Positions 16,141 to 23,610 of a stretch of DNA of 64,000 nt are shown here, one piece after another (position 1 is the stretch's first letter; the number at the start of each line of letters is the position of its first letter). Below the pieces are notes generated by a model. It had not been told where the DNA came from, searched no databases, and saw only the letters and a program-made list of their open reading frames with translations. A program made the translations under genes and the position numbers. Source of the DNA: an uncultured Clostridium sp. (lineage in GTDB: Bacteria; Bacillota; Clostridia; Clostridiales; Clostridiaceae); contig CAIFEX010000004.1 in assembly GCA_903789665.1 (NCBI GenBank), positions 1-64,000 on the forward strand. Direction: 5' to 3'.

Positions 16141-16443
16141 TCATTTAAGTACAGCCTGTGTTATTTTAATTAACTGTTTCTTATTTAAAGCTTCTAAATA
16201 TCTTTGCCTTTCTTTATAAGAACATTCTTCAAGGCTTTTTTGATTTCTGCCTTTCTTTATAAAAATCCCTGTTAACCTTAAATCATCTCTACTTGATTCT
16301 AGGTAATGCCTCCTCCAAATATTGTAATACCTAATAGCATTACTTTTACTAATACCTCTTGCAACAAGCTTTTTAATAGCAGTAGCTCTATCACACATTT
16401 CAAAGCTATTACAAAGATTATATATCTTTTCTAGGTTTATCAT
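16141..16443 (-). CDS. Conserved phage protein with HTH-like segment, unknown function
   Basis: A 100-residue protein (MINLEKIYNLCNSFEMCDRA). The segment 'TAIKKLVARGISKSNAIRYY' then 'NIWRRHYLES' looks like a helix-turn-helix and resembles small proteins found just before packaging HNH genes. I do not know a function. It overlaps the C-terminus of the 42-codon CxxC protein by 26 bases. Confidence 0.65.
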   Translation of the reverse strand: MINLEKIYNLCNSFEMCDRATAIKKLVARGISKSNAIRYYNIWRRHYLESSRDDLRLTGIFIKKGRNQKSLEECSYKERQRYLEALNKKQLIKITQAVLK

Positions 16444-16546
16444 TTTTATTAACCCTCTTACTTTTTCTTATACATCCTGGGAACATACAAAATATAAGAT
16501 TACTGCTTATTTTGTCACTCCATACACATCCTCTGCATTTATTCAT
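16418..16546 (-). CDS. Small cysteine-rich phage protein
   Basis: The reading frame is open from 16636, but the likely start is the ATG at 16546, giving a 42-residue protein, because the upstream part of the frame runs through two strong hairpins (16566-16644) with no ribosome-binding site. The sequence MNKCRGCVWSDKISSNLIFC and 'MFPGCIRKSK' holds four cysteines arranged CxxC...C...C, as in small zinc-ribbon proteins found at this place in clostridial prophages. Function unknown. Confidence 0.62.
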   Translation of the reverse strand: MNKCRGCVWSDKISSNLIFCMFPGCIRKSKRVNKNDKPRKDI

Positions 16547-16565
16547 AATTCCTCCAACAATAGCA

Positions 16566-16644
16566 AAGGCCTCAGAACATAATTCCGAAGCCTTAATTTT
16601 TTGTATAATAAAAGCCCTAAGAGTTCTATCTCTCAAGGCTTTTT
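16566..16644 (-). promoter_or_regulatory. Two tandem hairpins in the leader of the packaging operon
   Basis: Hairpin 1 (about 16610-16641) is a 14-bp stem with G-T pairs, AAAAGCCTTGAGAG with CTCTTAGGGCTTTT, and a six-base loop, read on the minus strand and ending in TTTT. Hairpin 2 (16566-16594) has AAGGCTTCGG/CTGAGGCCTT arms. They lie between the promoter at 16664-16693 and the first gene, so they could act as terminator/antiterminator or a protein-binding leader. Confidence 0.6.
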
Positions 16645-16663
16645 ACATCTTTCTACAGTTTAC

Positions 16664-16693
16664 ATTATAACATAGTTTTTACGATATATTCAA
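16664..16693 (-). promoter_or_regulatory. Promoter for the packaging/late operon
   Basis: Minus strand TTGAAT - 18 bases - TATAAT. It lies upstream of the tandem hairpins and the 42-codon gene. Good -10 match, fair -35. Confidence 0.6.
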
Positions 16694-16749
16694 TGGACAC
16701 CCACCGTCTTTTTTCTGACCGTTGCCTGACTTACTTGATCCATTAACAA

Positions 16750-17286
16750 CTATCCTCTAGTTAATAATAATTTTATTAAGAATAATCTTATTCCTTCATT
16801 ATCAATTTTAGCACGAATCAAATAAGATTTTAATAAAATTTCAAGTTCATCATTAGATAAATTTTCTATAGTATTCACAGTTTCACTATTTAATCCTTCT
16901 AATAGATTATCAATAAAAGCCATAATTTCATGTTTCCTAGGTCCATAAATCTTTTTTTCTAAAACTTCACCATAGCCAAATTGATTTAAAAAAGCTTTTA
17001 TTTTATCCATACTACATTCTGACTTATCATCAATGCATGCAATAATATAAAAGGGATCAACATTTAAAGTTAATGCTAATGTTATGGCCATTCTTACAGA
17101 AATTAATCCTGATGTTCTAGATTTATTAAATGATCTAGTATCAGTATACCCCCCTAGTTTAACCGCCTTTTCTTTCTGCTGCTTACTAGAAGTTCCCCAC
17201 ATTTCATCTAATCTTTGTTTCGTTACACTTGGATTATTACTTATATTTTTACTATTTAATGTTTTTATTAAAGTGGAATCTAACAT
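16750..17286 (-). CDS. Orphan protein of the accessory cassette, unknown function
   Basis: I do not recognise this protein (178 residues from the ATG at 17286; four more if GTG is used). The middle has a possible helix-turn-helix, 'GLISVRMAITLALTLNVDPFY', similar in style to XRE-type C-terminal helices, preceded by 'LGGYTDTRSFNKSRTS'. The C-terminal third is helical with leucine spacing ('LEGLNSETVNTIENLSNDEL', 'EILLKSYLIRAKIDNEGIRL'). The SD-like AAAAAGGG is followed by ATG; the gene has its own promoter (17314-17341). With the 123-codon gene it forms a cassette between late regulator and packaging genes. A DNA-binding regulator or toxin/antitoxin partner are possible; nothing proves either. 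Confidence 0.6.
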   Translation of the reverse strand: MLDSTLIKTLNSKNISNNPSVTKQRLDEMWGTSSKQQKEKAVKLGGYTDTRSFNKSRTSGLISVRMAITLALTLNVDPFYIIACIDDKSECSMDKIKAFLNQFGYGEVLEKKIYGPRKHEIMAFIDNLLEGLNSETVNTIENLSNDELEILLKSYLIRAKIDNEGIRLFLIKLLLTRG

Positions 17287-17313
17287 TCTTTTTATCACCC
17301 TTTTTATTTTTAA

Positions 17314-17341
17314 ATTATATGACAGTACTTACGTAAATCAA
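17314..17341 (-). promoter_or_regulatory. Promoter of the 182-codon orphan gene
   Basis: Minus strand TTGATT - 16 bases - TATAAT; the spacer holds the dyad TTACGTAA and one arm of the outer inverted repeat (17324-17332). A repressor acting on this arm would shut the promoter. Confidence 0.6.
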
Positions 17342-17523
17342 CTTAAGCTCTAATATATCAAAGCTTTATAGACTCTAAGATTGCTTTAATAGTTGTTGCT
17401 ACTGGGTTTTAGACAACTTTTACTTATAATCTTTATAAAACCTCGTAGCAACAACCCTTTAAAATCATATAAAACATAAAAATATTAATATATCTTTTAG
17501 GTTCAAGTTTTTGAGTAAGTACT
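17324..17523. repeat. 200-nt nested inverted-repeat element (MITE-like or structured RNA)
   Basis: Outer arms AGTACTTAC (17324-17332) and GTAAGTACT (17515-17523) are nine-base perfect inverted repeats, extending imperfectly to about 27 bases. Inside, GTTGTTGCTAC-TG-GGTTTTA (from 17392) pairs with TAAAACC-TC-GTAGCAACAAC (to 17455), that is 18 of 20 Watson-Crick pairs around a 24-nt loop. The element starts one base after the stop of the 123-codon gene and ends inside the promoter of the 182-codon gene. No target-site duplication is evident and no U-tract follows the inner stem, so it is not a simple terminator. Confidence 0.65.
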
Positions 17524-17524
17524 A

Positions 17525-17896
17525 TTATACGAAATAATCAAAATAACGTTGATCTTCACCCTTACTTGCAGTTATTTCTTTAAATAAACTCAATCCGTAC
17601 ATTGCTGGATTTATTTTCACAAAAGCATCATAGATTAATGAACCAACTAATCCATGATAAAATTCATTGTTTAATACATTTATTTCTTCACATACTCTAG
17701 CAGATACCTTCCCAGAATTCAAGTAACGATCAATATTGAAAAAAGAATCAATATACGGTGTAAGTGCATTCATCATATTGGTTTTTAATATACTATGATT
17801 ATTTAGGTATTGTAGATTAACTTGATGTTGAGATATTCCTCTACGTTTTCCACCATTGCCACTATTTCCTGATTTTCCTAAAAACCTTATTTTCAT
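17525..17896 (-). CDS. Orphan protein of the accessory cassette, unknown function
   Basis: A 123-residue protein that I do not recognise. It has a basic, Gly/Ser-rich N-terminus (MKIRFLGKSGNSGNGGKRRG) and then a helical body with aromatic residues ('ALTPYIDSFFNIDRYLNSGK', 'EFYHGLVGSLIYDAFVKINP'). No signal peptide or transmembrane segment is apparent. A consensus promoter (17957-17985) follows directly after the terminator of the late regulator gene, and a ribosome-binding site AAAGGAGCGATTATA precedes the ATG. Independent promoter and distinct composition suggest an acquired gene (moron). Could be a toxin, an anti-phage or an anti-defence protein; this is speculation. Confidence 0.6.
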   Translation of the reverse strand: MKIRFLGKSGNSGNGGKRRGISQHQVNLQYLNNHSILKTNMMNALTPYIDSFFNIDRYLNSGKVSARVCEEINVLNNEFYHGLVGSLIYDAFVKINPAMYGLSLFKEITASKGEDQRYFDYFV

Positions 17897-17956
17897 TATA
17901 ATCGCTCCTTTTTAGAACTATTTTAAGTATTATTTTTTGTTTCTCTTTATATTGTT

Positions 17957-17985
17957 ATTTTAGCATCATATTAGTAAAATTTCAA
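17957..17985 (-). promoter_or_regulatory. Promoter of the 123-codon orphan gene
   Basis: Minus strand TTGAAA - 17 bases - TAAAAT, just after the terminator at 18019-18051. Confidence 0.65.
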
Positions 17986-18018
17986 GAACTTTTTTTGGAA
18001 AAATTAAATATTTCATAT

Positions 18019-18051
18019 AAGAAGACTGATAACTAATTTACCAGTCTTCTT
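18019..18051 (-). terminator. Terminator at the 3' end of the sigma-like regulator
   Basis: AAGAAGACTG and CAGTCTTCTT are perfect ten-base inverted repeats with a 13-nt loop, spanning the stop codon of the upstream gene. The T-tract is short, so termination strength is uncertain. Confidence 0.6.
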
Positions 18052-18512
18052 AAATCAAACATTTCTACGATTTCACTAACACCCTTTTTCTTATATTTGT
18101 TTAAAGTTTTTTGGCTAATAGCACATTTTTCACAAGTTTCACTCCAAGAAATCTTTTCTATAAATATTTTTTTTACAACTTGCTTAACCTGGGGTTCTAA
18201 CCTATCTATACAATAATTTAATCTTGTAATTTCAAACTCTGTAGCTTTCATCATCCTATAAATCTCTTCTCTGCTTTCCTTATTCATTCTCTTTGTAACC
18301 TCATTATATATCAAAGCTATTTTACAGGTTTTATCTGAAATACTGCTTGTTGAAATTTTCTCATCATTTGGTGAAGAAAAATTAAGTGATTCTATAACCT
18401 CATCTGATTCTATATCTTTAAAAGTTTTTAGTTCAAACTTCATCTGATCAACATCCTTCACTATTTCATTATAATTTTTCAAAAGATATTCCACATATTC
18501 TCTAGTTTCCAT
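18033..18512 (-). CDS. Sigma-70 region 4-like phage late transcription regulator (ArpU/RinA-like)
   Basis: A 159-residue protein at the end of the replication module, where ArpU/RinA-type late activators occur. The C-terminal 50 residues hold a sigma region 4-like helix-turn-helix: 'CIDRLEPQVKQVVKKIFIE' then 'ISWSETCEKCAISQKTLNKY'. The N-terminal part is a charged coiled coil. It probably turns on the late packaging/structural genes. Starts at ATG; the next upstream gene (DUF4406) is 21 bases away. The family is inferred from pattern and position. Confidence 0.72.
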   Translation of the reverse strand: METREYVEYLLKNYNEIVKDVDQMKFELKTFKDIESDEVIESLNFSSPNDEKISTSSISDKTCKIALIYNEVTKRMNKESREEIYRMMKATEFEITRLNYCIDRLEPQVKQVVKKIFIEKISWSETCEKCAISQKTLNKYKKKGVSEIVEMFDLRRLVN

Positions 18513-18533
18513 AACAAACCTCCTAAACTAGTT

Positions 18534-18854
18534 CTATATTCTTTTACAATCAGAGCTAAATCTTATTACAGGCATTTCAAATTTTTCAGCTATTTTAATT
18601 TCACTCTTCATCCCATCAGATATTGTATCTCCAAACACCCATAATTCATTGCAATGCTTTAAAAGTTCAAGTCCGAGATTTATTCCTTTTGTGCGTTCTT
18701 CTTCAATATCATCATCAAGAAACTGTGTAAATATTGTGTGTGGTGCAAGTGGCAGTACCTCTTCTTTTACAGCAAAACGACAATAGTTATTTGCTCGTTC
18801 TTTATTCTTTTCAACATCTCCCCTAAGTGGAGAACAGATATAAACAAGTTTCAT
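18534..18854 (-). CDS. DUF4406/DUF7768 nucleoside deoxyribosyltransferase-like protein
   Basis: A 106-residue Rossmann-like protein with 'MKLVYICSPLRGDVEKNKER', 'ANNYCRFAVKEEVLPLAPHT' and 'HCNELWVFGDTISDGMKSEI'. The pattern (hydrophobic strand, SPLRGD/N, later E of 'MKSEI') is that of nucleoside 2-deoxyribosyltransferase relatives common in phage replication modules. A role in nucleotide metabolism or NAD-related defence is possible but unproven. ATG after GGAGGAATACAC. Confidence 0.82.
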   Translation of the reverse strand: MKLVYICSPLRGDVEKNKERANNYCRFAVKEEVLPLAPHTIFTQFLDDDIEEERTKGINLGLELLKHCNELWVFGDTISDGMKSEIKIAEKFEMPVIRFSSDCKRI

Positions 18855-18869
18855 GTGTATTCCTCCTCG

Positions 18870-20216
18870 TCACTTTATATTATTAAGTCTTGCTTTTACT
18901 GCCTGAAGTAGTGCTTCCTGTCCTACTTCTTTATTTTGAAGTGCTTTCATTACATCTTCATCCATAGTTCCTTTCGCTACTAAATGATGTACTATTACAT
19001 TTTGTTTCTGCCCCTGCCTATATAATCTGGCATTGGCTTGCTGATAAAGTTCTAGACTCCAGGTAAGTCCAAACCAAACTATTATATTTCCTCCTGCCTG
19101 AAGATTAAGTCCATGCCCTGCTGATGCTGGATGCACTAACATTATAGGAATTTCTCCTCTATTCCAATCTTTAATATCCTCTGATGTTTTTAATTCTTTT
19201 GCTTTAAAATATTTCTGAAGCCTATCTCTATCATGTTTATAGGAATAAAATATAAGTACTGGCTTTCCATTAGCAGCTTCAATAACATCCTCTAGGGCTT
19301 TTATTTTTTCATCATGAATTTCTAAAACATCACCATTCTCATCATATACAGCACCATTTGCCATTTGAAGTAACTTATTTGTAAGTACAGCAGCATTATT
19401 TGCAACTACATCTGAATCTTTAAATGGGAGAAGTAAATCTCTTTCTAGCTGCTTGTACTTATCCATTGCTGCTTTTGATAAATTAATTTTTATTATATTA
19501 TTTATCCTATCTGGAAGTTTTAAATAATCTTCCGATTTCATGCTTACACATATATCTTTTAATTTCTCATAAATATGTTCTTTTGCCCCTTCTTTAGGCT
19601 TATAACTAAAAATAACACTTTGATTTCTTTTATCCGGTAAAAAATATCTTTCTCTATATCCTGTTATTGTTCTTCCAAGTCTTTCTCCTCCATCTAAAAG
19701 ATAAATCTCTGACCATAAATCCATAAGTCCGTTTGGTGCTGGTGTTCCTGTAAGTCCTACTATTCTTTTAGGTTTTACTTTTCTTAATGCCTTAAATCTT
19801 TGAGATCTTGAAGACTTAAAACTTGAAAGTTCATCTATAACAACCATATCAAAAGGCCAATATCTCCCATAATATTTCACAAGCCACACCACATTTTCTC
19901 TGTTTATAACATAAATATCTGCTTTATGATTTAATGCTGATGTACGTTCTTTCTCTGTTCCTAGTACCTTTGATATTTTTAGATGTTTTAAATGATCCCA
20001 CTTTTCACTTTCACTGGTCCAGGTATCTTCTGCTACTCTGAGTGGAGCTATAACTAAAACTTTTATAACATCAAAATAGTCATACATAAGTTCATCTATG
20101 GCTGTAAGTGTTACTACGGTTTTTCCAAGTCCACATTCTAAAAATAATGCTGAATGATTGTTATTAATAATAAACTCCTGCGAATATTCTTGATAATTAT
20201 GGGGTTTATATTTCAC
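18870..20216 (-). CDS. Phage SNF2-like DEAD/DEAH helicase
   Basis: A 448-residue superfamily 2 helicase of the compact phage SNF2 type. Motif I is 'LFLECGLGKTVVTLTAID', motif II 'DMVVIDELSSFKSSRSQ' (DELS in place of DEAH), motif III 'RIVGLTGTPAPNGLMDLW', motif V 'IMLVHPASAGHGLNLQAG' and motif VI 'LYQQANARLYRQGQKQ'. It belongs to the replication module together with polymerase, VirE primase-helicase and VRR-NUC. Its GTG start overlaps the HNH stop (GTGA). Confidence 0.93.
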   Translation of the reverse strand: MKYKPHNYQEYSQEFIINNNHSALFLECGLGKTVVTLTAIDELMYDYFDVIKVLVIAPLRVAEDTWTSESEKWDHLKHLKISKVLGTEKERTSALNHKADIYVINRENVVWLVKYYGRYWPFDMVVIDELSSFKSSRSQRFKALRKVKPKRIVGLTGTPAPNGLMDLWSEIYLLDGGERLGRTITGYRERYFLPDKRNQSVIFSYKPKEGAKEHIYEKLKDICVSMKSEDYLKLPDRINNIIKINLSKAAMDKYKQLERDLLLPFKDSDVVANNAAVLTNKLLQMANGAVYDENGDVLEIHDEKIKALEDVIEAANGKPVLIFYSYKHDRDRLQKYFKAKELKTSEDIKDWNRGEIPIMLVHPASAGHGLNLQAGGNIIVWFGLTWSLELYQQANARLYRQGQKQNVIVHHLVAKGTMDEDVMKALQNKEVGQEALLQAVKARLNNIK

Positions 20217-20659
20217 TTCAATCGCCTGTTTCTTTTTAATTTATAGTGATAAGCCGCATGTTCTGCCTGTGATTTAAAAACCATCAAATTTTCTGGTGAA
20301 TTGTTTTGAATATTTCCATCAATATGATGTACAACTTCACCTTTCTTCAATTTCCTCCCTAATTTTATTTCTACAACAACCCTATGAATATGTTTACCAT
20401 GTATTTTAGGATAAGATTTTCTTTCTCCGCATCCCATACTCAATAAACATAATTTTGCTTTAATATCATCTGTCATTCTTGAAGGATTTAGCTTTTTGTT
20501 TAATTCTGACAACGCAGGATTATGTCTATAGCTTTTCGGATTATATCTCTTGGATTTATATTTATAACTACATTCTGAACTACAAAATTTTCTTTTAGCA
20601 GATGCGTAAGCTTTAAACTCCTTACCACAGAATAAGCATTTATATTTTATCTTTGCCAT
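20213..20659 (-). CDS. Free-standing HNH (homing-type) endonuclease
   Basis: From the preferred ATG at 20659 the protein has 148 residues. It begins with a zinc ribbon ('YKCLFCGKEFKAYASAKRKF', then CSSECS) and carries the HNH core 'GEVVHHIDGNIQNNSPENLM' with 'FKSQAEHAAYHYKLKRNRR'. This type is typical of mobile HNH genes with NUMOD-like context that invade phage replication genes. It overlaps the VRR-NUC gene end and the following helicase start, so it is tightly embedded in the operon. Whether it is a homing enzyme acting near here is inference. Confidence 0.88.
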   Translation of the reverse strand: MAKIKYKCLFCGKEFKAYASAKRKFCSSECSYKYKSKRYNPKSYRHNPALSELNKKLNPSRMTDDIKAKLCLLSMGCGERKSYPKIHGKHIHRVVVEIKLGRKLKKGEVVHHIDGNIQNNSPENLMVFKSQAEHAAYHYKLKRNRRLK

Positions 20660-20936
20660 TACCCACCATCTCCTGAATAAAATCATTAACTGCTTTAAAA
20701 CTATCTATTAGGTAAACTTTAAAACCTAAAGTTTCAAGCTGTTTTTTTCTTTTAAGCTGCAGAACTCTCATTTTTTTACCTGGTGCTTTAAGTTCTACAA
20801 ATGCAACTTTTCCTTTAGGCATTAAAACAATTCTATCTGGCACACCTGCTAAACCAGGCGATACAAACTTTAGTGCCATACCACCACATTTTTTAACTTC
20901 AATTTTTAATTTATTTTCAATCTTACTTTCTAACAT
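20640..20936 (-). CDS. VRR-NUC domain nuclease
   Basis: A 98-residue standalone VRR-NUC nuclease: 'ESKIENKLKIEVKKCGGMAL', then 'GLAGVPDRIVLMPKGKVAFV' and 'ELKAPGKKMRVLQLKRKKQL'. PD-(D/E)XK residues are visible as E3, D in VPDR and ExK in VELK. Such phage VRR-NUCs act on Holliday junctions or flap DNA during replication/recombination. It lies directly 3' of a repeat-rich gap. Confidence 0.93.
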   Translation of the reverse strand: MLESKIENKLKIEVKKCGGMALKFVSPGLAGVPDRIVLMPKGKVAFVELKAPGKKMRVLQLKRKKQLETLGFKVYLIDSFKAVNDFIQEMVGNGKDKI

Positions 20937-21001
20937 TCCATACCCCTATTTTAGTTGTACACACCTACATATGGCTTATTTACTAGCTTTTAAAACATCC
21001 C

Positions 21002-21200
21002 GGGACAAGTGGACAACTTGGACACTGGTTTCTTATATACATATACGCATATAGGGACATACATATATACTATTATCTCTAATTCATATATCTCTATATA
21101 AAATAGTTGTCCCACTTGTCCTAATAAGCCTTTAAGTCCTTGTTATATACAGCCTTAAAGCTTGGGACATGGTATGGGACAAGTTAATATTTATTGTCCC
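21002..21200. repeat. GGGACA iteron-like array, candidate replication origin
   Basis: GGACA-type motifs occur at 21002-21008, 21011-21016, 21020-21024, 21054-21060, 21164-21170 and 21176-21184 on the plus strand and at 21107-21113, 21114-21121 and 21194-21200 on the minus strand. The first three are phased at 8-9 bp. The array fills the 254-nt gap after the VirE primase-helicase gene, next to AT-rich DNA. Iterons beside a primase/helicase gene suggest an origin. Confidence 0.55.
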
Positions 21201-23593
21201 TTAGTTTCTCTTTTAAATACTCTTTGTCTACCATAAATAGGTAGGCGAATCCTATCATTATCTTTTTCCCATCCTTCAATTTTTCGCATTATTCCACCTA
21301 TTTCGTATGAATCTGATTTTTTAAGAGTACTTGCATCTTTTCCAAATAATTCACACCATATCTCCATTATGCAAACATACTCACGTTTTACTGTTCCCAC
21401 AGCTTTTGGTGCTAAATCATCATCACATCTTAAGAAACTTCTTCTCTCATATAAATCCATATCCACCCAATTATCAGGTAAAAGTTTGTCTAAGTATTCT
21501 CTAACTACACCTTCTCTTTCATCACTTTCAAAAGCTTCAATTTGTGCTTTTTCTGCTGCTTCATTTAATGAACTATCTAATATTAAAGATTCACCTTTGT
21601 TATACATCTCTAATGCTTCAGACCATATTTGATCTATATCCTTTATATCCCAGGGTTTTAATCTAGAATTTCTATAAACTTTTACAGGCCAGAATCGTCT
21701 TCCACCTGTAGTATCCCTTAAAAATCCTGTTTCCTTATTAGTAGAGCCCACAATAATGCACTGCCTTGGGTGTTCTTCCACTGTACGCCCATAGCTAGCT
21801 CTAAACTTATCATCCTGCCTTGTTAAAAAGGACTTTAGTGTATCTTCATCAACTTTTTTAATACCCGCCAATTCTCCAATTTCTAATATCCAATTACCTT
21901 GAAGTTTTTCTGCTGCTGTCTTATCATGCATATCTGATATAGTTAAAGAATCACTAAAAAACTTTCCACCTAATTTTGATAAAAGAGTACTTTTTCCTAT
22001 TCCCTGTTGGCCATTTAAAACAAGTATGGTATCAAATTTAATTCCCGGTTTCATAATTCTAGCTATTGCCCCACACAAAGTTTTACGGGTAACTGCTCTA
22101 ACATATTCACTATCCTCTGCACCTAAATATTTAATAAGCAGTATATCTACACGTTCTATTCCATCCCATTTAGGAAGAGAATTTAAATATTCTTTTACAG
22201 GATGAAAAGATTTCTCCATAGCAACTTTTAAAAGTGCGTCCTGACATTTACTTGGAGCCCACAGTTTATAATTTTTCTCAAGATAACAGGATAATCCTGC
22301 ATCATCACCTTTAGACCAACCAACCTTTAACCTTTTCCAAGGCATATCACTTAATGTTTCTATCCTTTCGCTGTGTTCATTATAAGCAATTCCTTTTAAA
22401 GCAGGATCATGCCCAATTATAAGTACGAAATTTGTTAAAGTTGTTTTAAACTCACCTTTTGAATTAATCTCTAGTTTATCTATCCAATCATCACCTGCAG
22501 CAAAATCCTCTCTAGCATTTTTAATGTGCTCCTCTGCTATCTGTCTTTTCACTTCATTATCTTTCATTGAAAACTCCTGCATTGCTTTGAAAGATGGCAT
22601 TCTATTTATTGGTGTTCCTTCTTTAACATCTACATCTAGATTACCAAACTTATGGAGCCTTACTAAATCAAAGGCATTGCAAAGTTTACCTGACACCGGA
22701 TCTGTTCCATGGTGAGAATAAGCAAAGTCACCATTTTCATAAATAACAAGTCCTCCTGAAGTTGAACCTTTAGTATAAGTGTATCTATTCTCATCAGCAC
22801 ATGGCACATATATGTCGCTTAAAAACTTTTCTACAGCATCCATTACTGTATAACTTCTGCAGAAAGCTCCTATTATGCCGCCTTTTTCTCTTGGATTTCC
22901 CTGCTTATCTGCCAACTTTTCTCTCTTTTTTATACTTCTTGAAGATTCAGGCCAAAATGAAGTATCATGCCAATCTTCATATTTATTTAAAACTTCATCT
23001 GGATTTAACCACTTTTCATCTATATATTTAAAAACAAATTCTCCATCTTGTGATGTAGAAGGCCAGTACATAAGCCTTGAAGGTTCATATGTTGTATCAT
23101 CAAAATAATCTATACCTATATCCTTTGCAACCATTCTGGACACAGCTCCGTACTCCTCTGGATTTACTTGTCTGCTTAGAGGAATGATCAACCTGAACCT
23201 CGGCTTATTTTTACTGTGCTTATGGGTTGTATATATACAGCATCCAAAATCAAATAACATTTCAATGGTATCCCATAATCCTTCTTTTCCATAATCAACA
23301 TCTAAAGTAAGAAGGCATCTATTTAATAGTGAATTACTTTTTCTTCTTCCATTTTTTAAAGTACCACCAACAAAGCCGCCAACATCTTTAACGTTATCCT
23401 GCTCACCCTTTGAAAGTTTTTTATATTCTTCATAGGTTTCTGCTGTCCTTGTAGTTTGACTCACTCTATCTAAAAACTCTGACCATTTCATTTGTTTATT
23501 TTTCCACTTCAATTCTTTGCGATTTCTACCTACAGCAATATTAATAATCCCATCATTATTCAACTTTATTTTAGAATTAACCTCAGTGTTCAT
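21191..23593 (-). CDS. VirE-type (virulence-associated E) primase-helicase
   Basis: About 800 residues. The N-terminal half resembles the primase-like region found in VapE/VirE phage proteins ('CLLTLDVDYGKEGLWDTIEM', 'RFRLIIPLSRQVNPEEYG'). The C-terminal half is the VirE ATPase domain: Walker A 'NGQQGIGKSTLLSKLGGKFF', then 'KLQGNWILEIGELAGIKKVD', 'DDKFRASYGRTVEEHPRQC' and 'IIVGSTNKETGFLRDTTGGR'. Such proteins serve as primase and replicative helicase for phages and satellites. I place the start at ATG 23593 (GGTGGTGAAAAGT before it); GTG upstream is also possible. The iteron array lies at its 3' end. Confidence 0.94.
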   Translation of the reverse strand: MNTEVNSKIKLNNDGIINIAVGRNRKELKWKNKQMKWSEFLDRVSQTTRTAETYEEYKKLSKGEQDNVKDVGGFVGGTLKNGRRKSNSLLNRCLLTLDVDYGKEGLWDTIEMLFDFGCCIYTTHKHSKNKPRFRLIIPLSRQVNPEEYGAVSRMVAKDIGIDYFDDTTYEPSRLMYWPSTSQDGEFVFKYIDEKWLNPDEVLNKYEDWHDTSFWPESSRSIKKREKLADKQGNPREKGGIIGAFCRSYTVMDAVEKFLSDIYVPCADENRYTYTKGSTSGGLVIYENGDFAYSHHGTDPVSGKLCNAFDLVRLHKFGNLDVDVKEGTPINRMPSFKAMQEFSMKDNEVKRQIAEEHIKNAREDFAAGDDWIDKLEINSKGEFKTTLTNFVLIIGHDPALKGIAYNEHSERIETLSDMPWKRLKVGWSKGDDAGLSCYLEKNYKLWAPSKCQDALLKVAMEKSFHPVKEYLNSLPKWDGIERVDILLIKYLGAEDSEYVRAVTRKTLCGAIARIMKPGIKFDTILVLNGQQGIGKSTLLSKLGGKFFSDSLTISDMHDKTAAEKLQGNWILEIGELAGIKKVDEDTLKSFLTRQDDKFRASYGRTVEEHPRQCIIVGSTNKETGFLRDTTGGRRFWPVKVYRNSRLKPWDIKDIDQIWSEALEMYNKGESLILDSSLNEAAEKAQIEAFESDEREGVVREYLDKLLPDNWVDMDLYERRSFLRCDDDLAPKAVGTVKREYVCIMEIWCELFGKDASTLKKSDSYEIGGIMRKIEGWEKDNDRIRLPIYGRQRVFKRETKGQ

Positions 23594-23610
23594 ACTTTTC
23601 ACCACCTTGC

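Noticed and set aside
17392-17455. CRISPR repeat or tracrRNA
   Set aside because: The GTTTTAGA string looks repeat-like, but there is only one inverted pair, no spaced direct repeats and no cas gene.
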